Of a stretch of 64,000 nucleotides of DNA, positions 11,668-24,773 are shown piece after piece (the first letter of the stretch is position 1; every line of letters begins with the position of its first letter). The stretch covers positions 7,354,499-7,418,498 of the forward strand of contig JAQFVV010000012.1 of assembly GCA_028023455.1 (NCBI GenBank), given 5' to 3'. Source of the stretch: Epiperipatus broadwayi (Eukaryota; Onychophora; Udeonychophora; Euonychophora; Peripatidae). A model generated the notes under the pieces. It was not told the origin of the DNA. It saw only the letters and a program-made list of their open reading frames with translations, and did not search any database. The position numbers and the translations under genes were made by a program.

Positions 11668-13512
11668 TATAAATATAATTATCGTAAGGTATTTTTGAAT
11701 AGTTTTATAAGCTGATTTTATAATGGACTTTTTATATAATTGTGTATGAAGAAAATACGAATGTTTTGCATTTATATTTATATTAAGAAATAAAATTGTC
11801 AATTATATTAGACAAAGGAAGTACTAACACATGCAATTGATAGTCTAGATAATAGGATTATGAATACAACATTATCTTTTTAATTATATATAAAATCAAC
11901 GTCATTTCATTTTTATTTGTTATGTGTATGTGTGTGTAAATGCTTACATGTTTAATTGTAATAAAAATTAATCTATTTAAAATTTTATTTAACAAAAATT
12001 GATTTTGGTTTATTAAAAATATATTTGATTAATAAATTATTTATTAAAAGTCAATTTAAAATGTTTAGAATAAATATCTGAGAGAAATTAGAGATTTTAT
12101 GATTCATTTATTTTTTTTTTTATAAAAATCTTTATGAAATTGTTTTGTCTTCAAATCTGGAAATGAAAGTTTTTATTAATTTTGTTTAAAAATCTTAAAT
12201 TTAACATTTTGAGTGGCAGAATCTATGGCAACCTTCCTAGACAAACCCAGAAACCCCAGTGCATGATAGAGAATATTGCATAACCTAGTTATCATGTGAT
12301 TATCAGTATAAAACAGAAATTGTGGGAAAACCAGACAGTGTGGAAAAATTTTCATTGCTTGTAGGATCTCAACCAATTGTAACTCTTAAATAGCCATTTT
12401 GTCTTTCATCAACCTGATGGCAGGCTGACATTTTAAACTAGGCGGATGCTTGCTGAGTATCTGATTTCTATTATTGTTCCAGAGGAAAAATAAACCACAA
12501 CAAAATAACCACAAACAAACAATTTAATTTATAAAATTTTTATTTCAAGAAATCTCATTTGTTATTGCCAATTGCTAATGTAGGATAGACAGATTGACTA
12601 ATGTAATTGCTGGCACATCATTAATACATTGCTGGATTTTTCATCAATTGAATAACAATGATTAATAACGATAAATTTTGGAAGAATTTATTTTAAATTT
12701 AAACAAGCACTGGACATATTTTCTCATAAGTTATTATAAAAATGATTGGTCTCTTTACTACATGTAAAGGTATTGTAAGTTTCCAGAAAATGGATTAGTC
12801 TCACTTTTAGTTACAAAAGAAAATATCGTTGAATAATAGTATTTTTAAAAGTCAAAAATGCTTCATATAAACTTGTTACTAAAGAAATGAATTTTGAATT
12901 TAAAAATTAAAAATTGTTCTTAGTAATGGATAATAAACTTCATTAGTGATTGATCTTAATTATAAAACTAATGGATTTAATAATCAGTAAAATGAATGAA
13001 TATACTTTGAATTAATAAAATGCTGAACACCAAATTTTTAGATAAAGTGAAAATCTGTGGAAAGAATTAAAACTGCTTTCTACAACAAAACTATGAATGT
13101 TTGTTTAATATTGAAAATAATTGCATTAAAGATTATCCATGCATAAAATGTGAGTATTATTCAAGAATGATAATGGATTTATCCAGAAATATTTTTAAAT
13201 GCTACTTATAAATTATGGATCTTTTAAATAAATAGAGAATATAGTGAACTATCAAATTATTGGTAATCTTTAAAAGTTATTATCTTGGATTAACCAATCT
13301 TTTCTTTTAGGCATTGGACCCATGCTTGAAAAATATAAAAATTTAATTTGCATTTTTCACCCTCTATTGAGAAATATTGCTAACATTTTTTTTTACAGTA
13401 TTAAAATTTATGTATATATTTTTCTAGGATTTTAATTTCAAAAAAATTCAAAAGACGTCAGGATAATCAAATAAACAGGAATTTCAAATTATCCGAAACC
13501 ACACATTGATGC
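11668..13512. other. AT-rich noncoding stretch with one unclassified island
   Basis: 12180-12470 is less AT-rich and may be an old SINE or MITE (minus strand GGTTGAGATCC resembles a pol III B box), but no A box or ends could be assigned. The remainder shows nothing. Confidence 0.4.
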
Positions 13513-13744
13513 TTAGTCATTATATATTTGATGATCTTGAACTTTGCGACATTATTTCAAAAAAATAGTATGATGGTCTAAAAACTTGATTTTTTGGAAA
13601 GTTTATGATGATTTTTATATCGTAATTGTTAGTCATTATATATTTGATGATCTTGAACTTTGCGACATTATTTCAAAAAAATAGTATGATGGTCTAAAAA
13701 CTTGATTTTTTGGAAAGTTTATGATGATTTTTATATCGTAATTG
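13513..13744 (+). repeat. Perfect 116-bp tandem duplication
   Basis: 13513-13628 and 13629-13744 are identical by direct comparison, starting TTAGTCATTATATATTTGAT and ending TATATCGTAATTG. In such AT-rich noncoding DNA this implies a very recent duplication or an assembly or sequencing artefact. Confidence 0.95.
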
Positions 13745-16539
13745 TATAATAATTATTAGAAATCAAAAAAATATATTATTATATATTTATTGTTTACAGA
13801 AATGTTTTATTTTTAAATATAAAAATATATTCTGTATAATGTTATGATAGAGATTAAGATCACAGAAAATACAACTATCTAGAAATGATGTCACTCAATA
13901 GTTAGTTATAATATTTAGCAATATCATAAATATTATGAATAAATTTTAAACTTTTAAAGCATAAATTGATAGATATATTAGATATTAAAAATTATTTGTT
14001 CAGATTTTTAAAACAAACATTAAAGATTTCATTTATTTTGCAAATTGAATCTGCTCAACCTGAAATTTGACAATGTGACAGTACTTTGTTTTGATTAAAA
14101 TCTAATTTTTAAAATAATCCTGAAAGTCAAGTGTGATTTTTTAAAATTTATTTAATTTCTATACAAAAATATTTATCGGAAGAGATCAATTTTATTATAT
14201 TCTGATAAATAATAATGGTTTAATATCAAAATGAAAGTTGAAAACTTAAATCTAGTGAGAACAAAGAAATCTGTCAGATTGCTCGAGGGTATCATATGAA
14301 AAGGCAATTTCATATTCGTACACTCTTTTTTCAGGATGGTTAATATTTTTTTAAAGTGAAATTCCATGAATCAGATGGATTATTTAATATACTTTCTACT
14401 TTATTAATTAAGTCATATTGTAATGTTTTGCAAATGTAAATAAAGATTTTCTCAGATATTTTGGTAGGCAGTTAATGTTTACTATTATGATTAATATTAA
14501 GATTGAATGGGATTAAATGTAATATATTTTAGGATTGGGTTGTATAAGTGCGAATAGTTGTTAAATTTAAATGATTTAACAAATATTCATAATGCTTATG
14601 TCTTCTTGATATTTGATCTCAAATTAAGTGGAGTTAACCTTATGTAGATGTGTCAGTCTGTAAGGAATGTTTTATATATCATTCATACTTGTTAATATTA
14701 ATTTTTACCATTAATTAGTGCATAAATAAGCAGTCTAATGATTTTATTGTACTTTGTGTTGATGAAGTAGCATCTTCTTGGGGTTTAGCCTGAAATTGAA
14801 TCCAAAAAAGAATCTTAAGGCAAAAATAAATAAGCCCACTATGGTAAATTATCATTTAGAGCTGCTAAGCAGTGATTTATATTCGCTTATTCTAAAGGAG
14901 TGAAGAATATCTCCATTATTTGTAAATGTTGTTTATAAACAATTAATTGGTTGGTAAAATAAACCAATTAAGAACATTCACAAGACATTTAACTTTTATT
15001 ATTATAATAATCTTCATTCCCCAATATTCAATTGAGGATTATTTTATGAAATATTGATACAACCTATTCTTATAAATGGGATGTCTCACAACACTGTACA
15101 ACATACTATTTGACAGATTCCGAGTTCAAATTAGTTAGGAAATAGTAATCTTTTATTAAAATGCATTATATAATTTTTTATTATTGTTATCTGTTTGTTA
15201 TTAATTTTTATATTATGCAATAAAATAACAATAAAATAACAATAAAGTTTAATTGTTTATTTTTGTCAATTTTGAAAAAGTATCATAATTTCATTTCACT
15301 TTCATGATATTAAAGGTCATATTTGAAAGACAAACTTACTTGTAAAAAAAAAAAATCTGTTGGTTTAATTACGCCATTGTTGTAATAATGTTATCTGTAA
15401 TGTAAAATATTATTGGATTAGGTGTTATACATAAAAACTCTTTTACATTATTGTATCTGAAAATGCATAAATATATTTCATATGCATGCATTTATTAATT
15501 TAACTCTGAGGTAAATTATTATGCAACCCTTTATTTAATTTTGCTAGCCATAGTTTTAACACATAGATTAAATTATTCTTAGTTAAAGTTTGGAAATAAG
15601 AAACATTAGTTGGAAAGATTTTATTGTTAAAAGAAACAATAATTCAAGAGTACACAGATTGTTGTAAATCCTGAGAAATTTATTATTTTATTAAATATTA
15701 TTACTAACAAACCCTGAGAAATTATTTTATTAAATATTTATGATTTTATTAGACTATAATAATTGTAAGCCGAAGTAAAATGGTATTTAGTGTAAATGCA
15801 CTTTTCATGTCTCAACCAGGTGCCATCACAACTGTGAGTGCATTTGTATTGCTGTTTTTATGATTTGGTCATGATTGGTGGATGATCAGTCTTTTTAGGT
15901 TTCAATTACATATATGCACGCTAACAGTTTGTATGTCAAATTTATAATATTTCATTTGCAGCATTCCTGATGAAGCCAGCATTAGTTTAGTGAAATTTAA
16001 ATTGTATTAGAAAGTTTTCAGTAAATTTTTTATTTGCATGGTGATTTGTATGTTGTAAAGACAGTTTTGATTATTATTCTGTAAATGTTGCAAGTAGCTT
16101 GACTAACAGTCATTTATTATGTATATTCAGAATATTTAAAATTGATATTATATGTATATTTAATTCTCTTAATAAATAATACTCCAAAACAATACATGTA
16201 TTAAATAATAATTGCTAATGTTTGCCCGTTTCTAAATAACATTTTAAAATAACATTTTGTATTGAGAACTATGACATAAATTTTAAGATTGTGTAGTCTT
16301 GATATATACAGGTAAAGTATAAAATAATCATAATATCATGGTGCAACATGATACTTAATTATTTGATTTGCAATTCATGATTTCAGTTGTTGTTAATAAC
16401 TTTTAAAGTCTTTTTAATGAACAACTTTAGTAATTTTATCATTGTAAGGGATTGTGGTTTATTTGTCAAACTGTAAGACAAATGTTTATTTGTTATTCTT
16501 TATTTCAGTTATTATTATCATTACTATTTTGTTCGTTAG
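13745..16539. other. Noncoding sequence upstream of the first SHQ1 exon seen
   Basis: Presumed intron. Contains a small imperfect duplication (CCTGAGAAATT..ATTATTTTATTAAATATT) at 15667-15743. I searched this stretch for a CS-domain exon and found none that I can defend. Confidence 0.45.
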
Positions 16540-16721
16540 GAGGCGATGAACAAAGCAGTAGTAATCTTTCTGAAGATACATTACATGAGAATTCTGATAA
16601 TGATGATGAGGATAATCCAAATTGGTTTTTAAAACAAGAAATAGCATCAGAAGTAATGGTAAATGATGGTCCAAAATATGGGTTTGGAAATCTTCGCAGT
16701 GGAGTGTTTAAAACTTTGCGG
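16540..16721 (+). CDS. SHQ1: SHQ1 homologue, internal exon (acidic linker and start of SHQ1-specific domain)
   Basis: SHQ1 is the chaperone that holds dyskerin/Cbf5 before H/ACA snoRNP assembly. This exon gives 60 full codons. An acidic, serine-rich linker (NSDNDDEDNPNWFLKQEI) is followed by KYGFGNLRSGVFKTLR. The latter matches the highly conserved YGFGNLRSGV block of animal SHQ1 proteins, located between the N-terminal CS domain and the C-terminal SHQ1-specific domain. The 3' end is a donor, CGG/GTAATT, in phase 0. The acceptor is either TTCGTTAG/GAGG (chosen: 16540) or the stronger-looking TTTATTTCAG at 16508, which would add the unlikely hydrophobic LLLSLLFCSLG. An open frame runs past the donor but encodes only intronic sequence. 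The previous exon supplies one base of the first codon and was not found. Confidence 0.9.
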
Positions 16722-18159
16722 GTAATTTTTTTTTTATATATATTTATAATCATTGTAATAATAATTATCATTTTGAAATTTAAATTTTGTTGTAGAACTC
16801 TATACAAAATCATCAAATTTTGGAAATGAGATCAAGGTAAATAAAATTCTTTGATTTTATGCTAACAACATCACGGATTTCTATTCTTTAGATTCAGTAA
16901 ATTATATAAATGTTATGTAATCCTATGTGTATAATAATGTAGCTTTTGTGATAGTGATATTAAAGTGCATGTATTTGGTGAGAATGTTAATATAATTAGT
17001 GATAAAATTATTTGATTATTTGTGTTATTTTTGTTAAGCAAGATTGATCACTCTTGGTATATAACAAAATATATCAACATATTTATTTTATGTTTGACAA
17101 AAGTAATGTTCTTTTTACTCCAGAATTATTCTGATAAGTATGAGTATTGGCAAATCCAATCCCAGATGAGATTTTGATTTATTGACTTTTCAGTGTAAGG
17201 CTGATAGTTATTCAAGCTAATAGCTTCAATTTTCGAAATACTTTAAAATTTTGAACTGAAGCCAGCGTGTTTGTTAAATAATGTAAATCTGACATTAGGT
17301 GAGCAACTTTATATTTCAATAACTTCACTTGTAAGTTAATTCCAAACAGTTTTGATCTTTTGGTAAAAAAAGAGGTGAAACTCAACATGGAGTTCAGCAT
17401 AAATTAGAGGTATAGTTATTAGGTGGAAAAAGTCACACCTACTTATTATAATTCAGGTTTGTAAATCCATAAACATTAATTCTGAACTCAAAAAATGTTT
17501 TTCTTTTTTTTAAAAAGGACATCTAATAATACTTTTTAATTCTGTTATTTGTCTTATAATGAAATTATAAACTTTGATTAAACAAATTTTTTTATTTTGA
17601 GTTTTTACTTCAAGTTTACATTATTTTACTCAATGACAAAAATATTAACAATCTAAAATGAAATGAAAACTGATGTTAATATTGTTTTGAAGCCATACAA
17701 CTTTAAAACTAAATTTTTATTGTTTTTTAATATAATTGGATAAGATACATTCAATATGTTTAAATATTTATATTTTAAAAATAAATATTTATAAATTGTT
17801 CTGGAGAATTTGTTACTAATATGTATGCGTATATGTTCATTCAAAGAAATAGTATTTGATGTCTGAAGCCATCAAGTTGAGATAAATAGTACTGTATTTC
17901 AATTTAATAAATTGTTTAATTTAAAAATTGGATATCAGTGAAAAATTAAGTAACTTTATGGAAGAACAAGTTGTGTGATGAAAAAGCAGTAAAGAAAAAG
18001 TCTGTCCGTTTCTTGATATGAAAGTTATTCCAATAAAAAAATGTATTGCAGATCATTTGTTGAGTTTTTAAATGCTTTTGTTTAAGTTGTAATTTCTGTT
18101 TGTTAGTTTCTATGTTTGTAAACTATTGCAAGCACTTTTATTATTTAAGATAGAATAAT

Positions 18160-18500
18160 ATTTTAAAATTGAGGTTTAATAGATTTAAATTCAATAGAAT
18201 TAGAAATATCTGACAAAGCAATATGGGACTACAGTATTTTAGTAGATGACCTAGTTTCTGAGATTTGGACCAGTGAGTGGGGAAAGTTTGAATATTTTGA
18301 TATAGAGATTCTTTTTTGGTTTCAATTTAAAATTATAATATTTTAAAATTGAGATTTAATAGATTTAAATTCAATATAATTTGTTGAAATTTTGTGCATT
18401 TAAAAAAAAAAATCATTACCACTGTAATATTTTATGTAGGTGATTTAGTTTTTTAGATATGGAACAGTGGGCAGGAAAATTTTGAATATTTTGATATCAG
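18160..18500 (+). repeat. Imperfect tandem duplication, unit about 170 bp
   Basis: 18165-18325 and 18340-18500 share TATTTTAAAATTGAG.TTTAAT, AGATTTAAATTCAATA, GA..TAGTTT.T.AGAT.TGGA and TTTGAATATTTTGATAT. Diverged, noncoding. Confidence 0.8.
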
Positions 18501-18599
18501 ATTTTTAAAATGTTCGTAGAATTTCAATATGAATTTAATTTAAATCACATAATTTTCTTAGTTTTAATTATGAACTTCATTTTTATTATAATAAAATAA

Positions 18600-19810
18600 A
18601 ATTAGTTTTATAATAGAGTTTTGTTAAACAATTTCAAATAAAATAAAAAATATCAAACACTTTTCAACAAAAAGATATCTTCATATTTTAAATTATTTAT
18701 GCTTTATTTTACACATATATACTTATGAACACATATTAAATTTGATTTATACATAAGAAATATTAATATTAACTTAATATAGAAATATTTAGTGATATAT
18801 ACAAATTATAAGTATCAAATCAATTTAAAGTAAAATCATAGGTATTAAGTAAAGTTCATTTACAATATAGTTTTGGTAAGGTTTTTTTTGTTTAAAAGAA
18901 TAAAAATTTCCAATCAAAAGCAAAAATATCAAATACTTTTCACTTAACCTTTTCATAGCATCAACCGAAAATTTTCATTCATGGCTTCAAGTCATTCTAA
19001 AACCATCACTTTTTACGTTATCATAGCAAATTTATGGTTATTTTGAAGCTTAAAATGTACCGTAAGATGCTGCCCTCTCTAGAATTACTTTACAAGTAAA
19101 AAATCAATAATATTTACATTTAAAGTTTAAATAATATGGGAGAAGACAGACTTTCCAAGGCGCTGATTGATTGTTTCTCATTTTGAACAAAACGGAGCGC
19201 TTCTCAACAATTTTGATAGCTCCAAGTTCTTAGTTTGATTTTCAAAATGAAAATGAATATTTTAGGGTATTTTTAACATATTTTTTTACATATTATAAAT
19301 TATTTTGATAAAATATCCTGAAAATATAATTATTTTCGAAGAATAGTTAAGATTTTAGTAAAAATTCTTTACTTTTACACAAATGTAAATTGTGAAGGAA
19401 ATCAGTGACATACACAGCATTTTGTAATAGGTTACGAACACTTCTTTTTAGGTTCTCCACTATAGAATTTTTTATAATCCTAAAGAGAAATGTATTTTTG
19501 AAAAACTTTCATTCACTTTTTTAATCTGACAAATTATTAACTTGGTTTTTACAAACAAAACTAAAATGAATATAATATTAACTGCTGATTCTGTAATTGA
19601 TCAATCAAAAGTTTAGAATTTTAATTCACTTGGCCAATTGATATTTTGAACAAGGAAAAGATTAAAAGGATATTTTCATATTTTTAATCACTTAATGATT
19701 TATTATACACATATAATATTATGTACACATACTGAATATGATATATACATAAAGCATATACATATTAACTTATAACAGAAATATTTAATGATATATATTG
19801 TGCCATTACA
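18600..19810 (+). repeat. Segmental tandem duplication; second unit carries a MITE
   Basis: Unit 1 (about 18635-18800) reads ATCAAACACTTTTCAAC, then GATATCTTCATATTTT, then GAACACATATTAAATTTGAT. Unit 2 has the same order, with ATCAAATACTTTTCAC at 18926-18943 and GGATATTTTCATATTTTT onward at 19668-19805, interrupted by MITE copy B. Unit 1 therefore looks like the uninterrupted site. Confidence 0.75.
18944..19665. mobile_element. piggyBac-like MITE, copy B, TTAA-flanked
   Basis: TTAA at 18944-18947 and 19662-19665 flank a 714-bp body starting CCTTTTCATAGC; the right end, reverse complemented, starts TCTTTTCCTTGT. The interior aligns with copy A (10209-10978), e.g. CCGTAAGATGCTGCCCTCT. The ends have decayed from CCC, so it is older than copy A. 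No coding capacity. Confidence 0.75.
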
Positions 19811-22330
19811 ATTTAGTCACTAGATAAATTTATAGTAATGTGCATGTAGAAAAGGTAAACCAAAAATCATCATCACAATTTTATATAACCATAAAAGAAG
19901 CTGTAGGGCATCCAAGTTCAAACCCTACAAGGTCCAGTTCTAAAAGCTTTAAACAGAGAAAGAATGGGTCAACAATTACATGCTTTACTTGTTTGTGTGT
20001 TGATAGAAAGGTAATACACACATTTAAACTATTTAATATTTAATTTTTCTTTAAAAAGCAAAGTTATAATGCATACATATAGGCAATGTATGTGTAAATT
20101 ATTTAATTGTTTTATATTTCAAATATTAAACATTTTAACTTTCTTTAAAACTAACCTATGCTTGATCAATTCTAACATTTTATTCTATACTTTTATTTTG
20201 CTTTTCTTTAATTATAAGTGGGATTTAAAAGTTACAGACTTAATTAAATAATTGGGTTATAATTACTAAGCTAGCAATTATATTATTTAAGGTTAGTTTA
20301 TGAATGATTTGAAAGAATGAAGGATGTGTGTACATTACATACAAAATTTTACATTTCCTAAATATTGAAAGAAAAGGAAGTATTAAATCTGTTAAATTAT
20401 TTTTTTTGTACAATTGTTTGTTAAAAGAGGAAATCTGTTTAATCAGATATCAATCTTTGTAGCAATTTTTTTTTGTAAATAATTGTTTTTCACTTTGGAA
20501 GCTTATAATGGGTCAGAACTATAATTTTTGAAATTGTCTTATCAAGATCTAAAGAAGGAAGCTCAAAGATTTGAAGTGTTACCTGGATGTTAAAAAGAAA
20601 GAAAAAAAAGAAAAGAAAGGAAATAAGGATTGAGTCTATTTTTTTTTTTAAAACAAAAGTGTCTGGAAAAAGGATTAAACTTTTCAGTTGAAAAATACTT
20701 TGGTTGAAAATAAATTAGAGATCTAATTAAAACAAATTTGTCCAAAAATAGCAAGTGATGCTATCTCTGATTGGTTAAGGTAGCTAAAAATTGGATATAA
20801 AAAGCTGTCTTGAATTATTATTAAGATTATTGTTTATGATTCAGATTATTAAACTATCCAATTGAATGCTGAAAATATAAGAAATGGCGGGCTAGAAAAA
20901 TTATATGTATGTCCCATTTGCTGACCATCTGGGGAAGCTGCACATCACATAGGAAAGAAAAGATGTGTCTAAAATAATATTCTACACCTTTCAACTGACC
21001 AGAGAAATAAGATGTTTTTAATAGAAGGAAGAAAGCATTCACCTGCATTCAAAGAAGATGAATTAATCTACTGATAAATATTAATCATCAAGTCCAATTA
21101 ATTGTTACAACAACTGATTTTAAACTCAAGAAAATTTACAAATGGGAAAACAACTGCTGTATTTCATCCACATGCTTGACAGGAAGAGAAGAAAATTTAA
21201 TATAATGATTTCCAAATTGTCCACTAAAGCAAATAACCTCAATAGAGTCATCATCATTAAATAGTTATACACCTCAAGAAAGAGATTGTTCCCACATAAA
21301 ACAGAAATAGTAGCTGCAGAAATATAGACAAGTTTGAACCCTTGGAAATTCGCCACAAACAAAAGATCGGTAATATGACTTTTTATATCTATTTTCTTTA
21401 TGATATCAGTCTTAATAAACATTTTAGCAATAAAGTGGTATATTTTATTTAAAGAACTTTTAAAGACTATTCAGATCGATTAAAAACAAGAATGTCTTAC
21501 TAAAAATAACTTTGAGCTTCATAAATGACCTTGAATGTATGAAAATTATTTGTTTATTAATTTTACAATATTAATGTGTAAAACAATTTTTTTTTATGGT
21601 GTTATGATTTTAGTTTTAACTGATATATTATTATTATTTTGGTTTTTAATAATATTTTGTTATTATGGGATAAAACACGCACATACATAATAATATTTTT
21701 ATATGTGTATAATTGGGAGTGAATGTGAAATAATGAGTAGTATTAGAATATTAGATTATTTTGTTTCAAGTTCAGTATAGATTTCAGCGCTTGGAAGGGA
21801 GGGGGAGAAAATAATTTAAAACTCTTTTCTAAAACTTGCTCTTTCAATTTTACTAACATTTTTTTTTTACATTCTATTTACATGTTGGATTTTTAAAGTA
21901 TGTGTGCTAATGAGCAGATAATATTTTTTTTAAATACTTTTCTCATGGAGTGAAAATCATGGTCAATGTGACGTCCAACTTAATACAAAATACATTTGAA
22001 GGGAAAGGGGGAAGAACTTAAAATTAATCTGAGGATTGTTATATAATCAATTATTATTATTATTATTCATGTCAATTTTCATATTTATCTAGAAATTTTT
22101 ATGTATATGTTAGAAATGTAGTAATAAATATTAGTTTGTTTTATTAAACGAGGCGTATATATTTCATTAAGTGTAGTCTTGGTTAAGTGTGATTATTCAT
22201 CATCATCAATGGTTGAATATTAGTTATTTAAGATATAAGTAAATATGCTAAAATTAAGCAATAATTATGAATTTCTTTATAAAAATTAGTTTTATGTTTA
22301 GGCTTAGTCCTAGAGCTGTAGTTGAAACCC
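19811..22330. other. Intronic AT-rich sequence
   Basis: No supported exon. 20850-21350 is somewhat less AT-rich and may be an old repeat, unclassified. Reading frames of 60-98 codons here show no family motif. Confidence 0.4.
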
Positions 22331-22372
22331 TTGTCATTATCGTTATTATTATCATCATCATCATCGTCATCA
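22331..22372 (+). repeat. Short degenerate trinucleotide repeat (ATT/ATC)
   Basis: CATTATCGTTATTATTATC followed by ATC repeats and CGTCATCAACG. Possible tail of an RTE-type LINE or a simple repeat. Confidence 0.6.
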
Positions 22373-22693
22373 ACGTTTTAATTAATGAGCTGTTTAACTG
22401 TTTAAAGGCCATAAATAAATATTGATTTTATAATATTTAGTGATTTCTTAGTATTATTATAACCACATCCCATCATCTATTTCATGCAAGGATGAGTGAA
22501 TTGCCATCCTAAATTAGTTATATATAATCTGAGCTAGTGAACTTATAAAAATATTGAAACACATTTGTTATGTTAAGATCTGAGAAATGATTTATGTTCA
22601 ATGAACTCCACTGTGGTTTAAAGATGTTTTACTTTTACCTAACTATTAGTGCTTCTAGTGATATGGCTCAAAAAGCAAAATCTCTCATTTTTA

Positions 22694-22800
22694 TTAGAAA
22701 TAAAGTACCAAAAAGGGATTCAAACCCGGTACATGTGAAAGGTTATCAGATATAACCGTGTCTAGATTCAGATAATCTAGTGGCGCCCTGCTAGACCATA
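22694..22800 (-). repeat. tRNA-derived SINE
   Basis: The minus strand shows CAGGGCGCCACTAGATTATC, an arm GGTTAT-ATCTG-ATAACC that pairs perfectly, and a good pol III B box, GGGTTTGAATCCC. The spacing fits a tRNA-derived head with a long variable region. Same family as 9060-9180. Confidence 0.72.
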
Positions 22801-22829
22801 TTCACTTAGTATTTGTTTAAACATGCACT

Positions 22830-23160
22830 TAACATCAAACCAAGGAATGAAAGTGGATAAAACCTACTGCCTGTATACCTGAGTTATATTTTATTGAATT
22901 ACTAGTGTACTCACTTCACGTGATTTCATATACCTTTCTATAATACTGGTTATTAATAATTTGATCAACCTTTAATTTTGATATTGGACTCCTTTACTCA
23001 GATATAATAATATCTTTTGATCATCATTTAATTTTTGATATTTTGCCATATACCTGAGTTATAATACATTGCTATAATAATTTGCTTATAATTCTTGATA
23101 GTGTTATATTTTGAACCTTTACTTAGTTATTTCTATTTGAACTCATTTATTAGGTTACAA
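22830..23160. repeat. Degenerate short-period repeats
   Basis: Words TATACCTGAGTTATA, CTATAATA, TTTGATCA..TTTAATTTTGATATT and CCTTTACT recur two or three times at irregular spacing. Old tandem array or SINE body; no ends assigned. Confidence 0.5.
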
Positions 23161-23249
23161 TATATGTACAATATTATGATACATTTTTATTTACTATGGC
23201 AATACTAAAAAGTTAAAAATAAATAGAGGTAAAAATCTTTTTAATATTA

Positions 23250-23305
23250 AATGCTTTTATTTCCCATTCACTAAAAAGCAAAAAAAAAAGAAAAAAATGG
23301 AAATA
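23250..23305. repeat. Small inverted repeat (ATGCTTTTATTTCC arms)
   Basis: ATGCTTTTATTTCCCAT near 23251 pairs with ATGGAAATAAAAGCAT near 23298. A further direct copy of ATGCTTTTATTCC lies near 23396. Confidence 0.65.
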
Positions 23306-23409
23306 AAAGCATGGAAAATCCAGAAACTAATTAAGTCAATCCCTATTTTTTATAACAAAGGATTAATTTAATTAATTTGTGGACCCTCTCCCCCCATGCT
23401 TTTATTCCA

Positions 23410-24060
23410 AATTAAATTAGAAAATCCTGGTTGAAGAAACTATTATTTTTTTGCTATTTAATGATAAATAAAAGTAATTAATATAATTTTTTTTATATCT
23501 ATTTATAATTTTTCAAACCAATATATTAATTAGATGATAAGGAAGTAAAATATTATGAAAGCAGTACATTGTCTTTGTGATATATACATTGCAGATAGAC
23601 ATGAAATGTAATATAAATTCTAACAACATCTTAAGATATATGTATTTGTGAACTATTTTTTTGGTTTTATGATTTTGCAATTTTATGGATGTTTGAGCAG
23701 ACAATTATTGATATTATCTTAAGCATTTTTGTTGTAGATATAGAAATCAAGATAAATCAAAAATATTATAATTAACCATGGATTAATAGGTAACTATATA
23801 GGTTGCAAAATTTTAATATAGTTAAATTCTCAGCATTCTGTTAATATGATAATGCTTGATGGAAATTTATTTTGGAATCTTATATTTAAAGTTAAATTAT
23901 TAAAATTTGGTGAGTTCTGAAATTAAGGCAACCTATTATATCATTAAGACAGATTTTAATATACATCAAACAGTTTTTATATAATTTATTTAATTTATTA
24001 TTACAGTATAATTGGATTGAATGAAAAGAATATTATATCTTTTATATAATGTGTATTATT
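23410..24060. other. Intronic AT-rich sequence
   Basis: Nothing recognisable. Confidence 0.45.
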
Positions 24061-24064
24061 TATT

Positions 24065-24132
24065 AATTTCTTTGTTAAGTGTTTGTATTTATTTATAAAA
24101 ATAAATAAATAGAAACACTTAACAAAGAAATT
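24065..24132. repeat. 68-bp near-perfect hairpin
   Basis: Arms 24065-24096 and 24101-24132 (32 bp each) are reverse complements with one G:G mismatch; the loop is AAAA. The left arm starts AATTTCTTTGTTAAGTGTTT. Size and perfection could suit a tiny foldback element or a double-stranded RNA source; no function is shown. Confidence 0.92.
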
Positions 24133-24773
24133 ATCTGAAATAGTGATTGGATCATTTTGTTAAGAGCATTGTTTTTTATTTTTATAAAATGTTAATGTTA
24201 ATTGAATTAATAAGATTGAACTGTACAAATTGACATTTGTGTTTAATCTGCAATAAAAATTTAAAAAAATTATTTTGATTTATAACACATTTTGAATACA
24301 GAGCTGGAAATTGAAAGACAATTGTTGCCAAAAATATCTGGTCTGATGTGTTAGCATTATTGCAGTTTAGAAAATTCATTTTTACCTATCATAATTGAAG
24401 AATTTGAAATTATATAAGTCAATTTAGTAACAAACATTTTTTGAATGTTCTTTTTTTATATACACATCCACAAATATCCACACATACGTATGTGAGAAAT
24501 CAATGAAAAAATCACAAATGATATTAAAAGTTTAAATAAAGAAGAATTTAAGCCGAAAACAATATTTCTCAAAGTTTGACTTGGAAGTATCACATCAAGG
24601 TAGCAATAAAACAGAACATTGTATATTGAAATTAGCTATGAACTCAGGTTACATGATAAAAAATTCTAAAATTAATTTTTTAGGAAAGTGTGTCAGCATA
24701 TTGCAGATTATGATAAGCATTGAATATCTTTTAAGCTATATATATTTTCCATGTATAAGACAATAACAAAATA

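Noticed and set aside
16452-16829. A 125-codon open frame taken as a complete small gene
   Set aside because: Only codons at 16540-16721 match SHQ1; the start is an internal ATG-less position and the 3' part after GTAATT is hydrophobic intronic noise.
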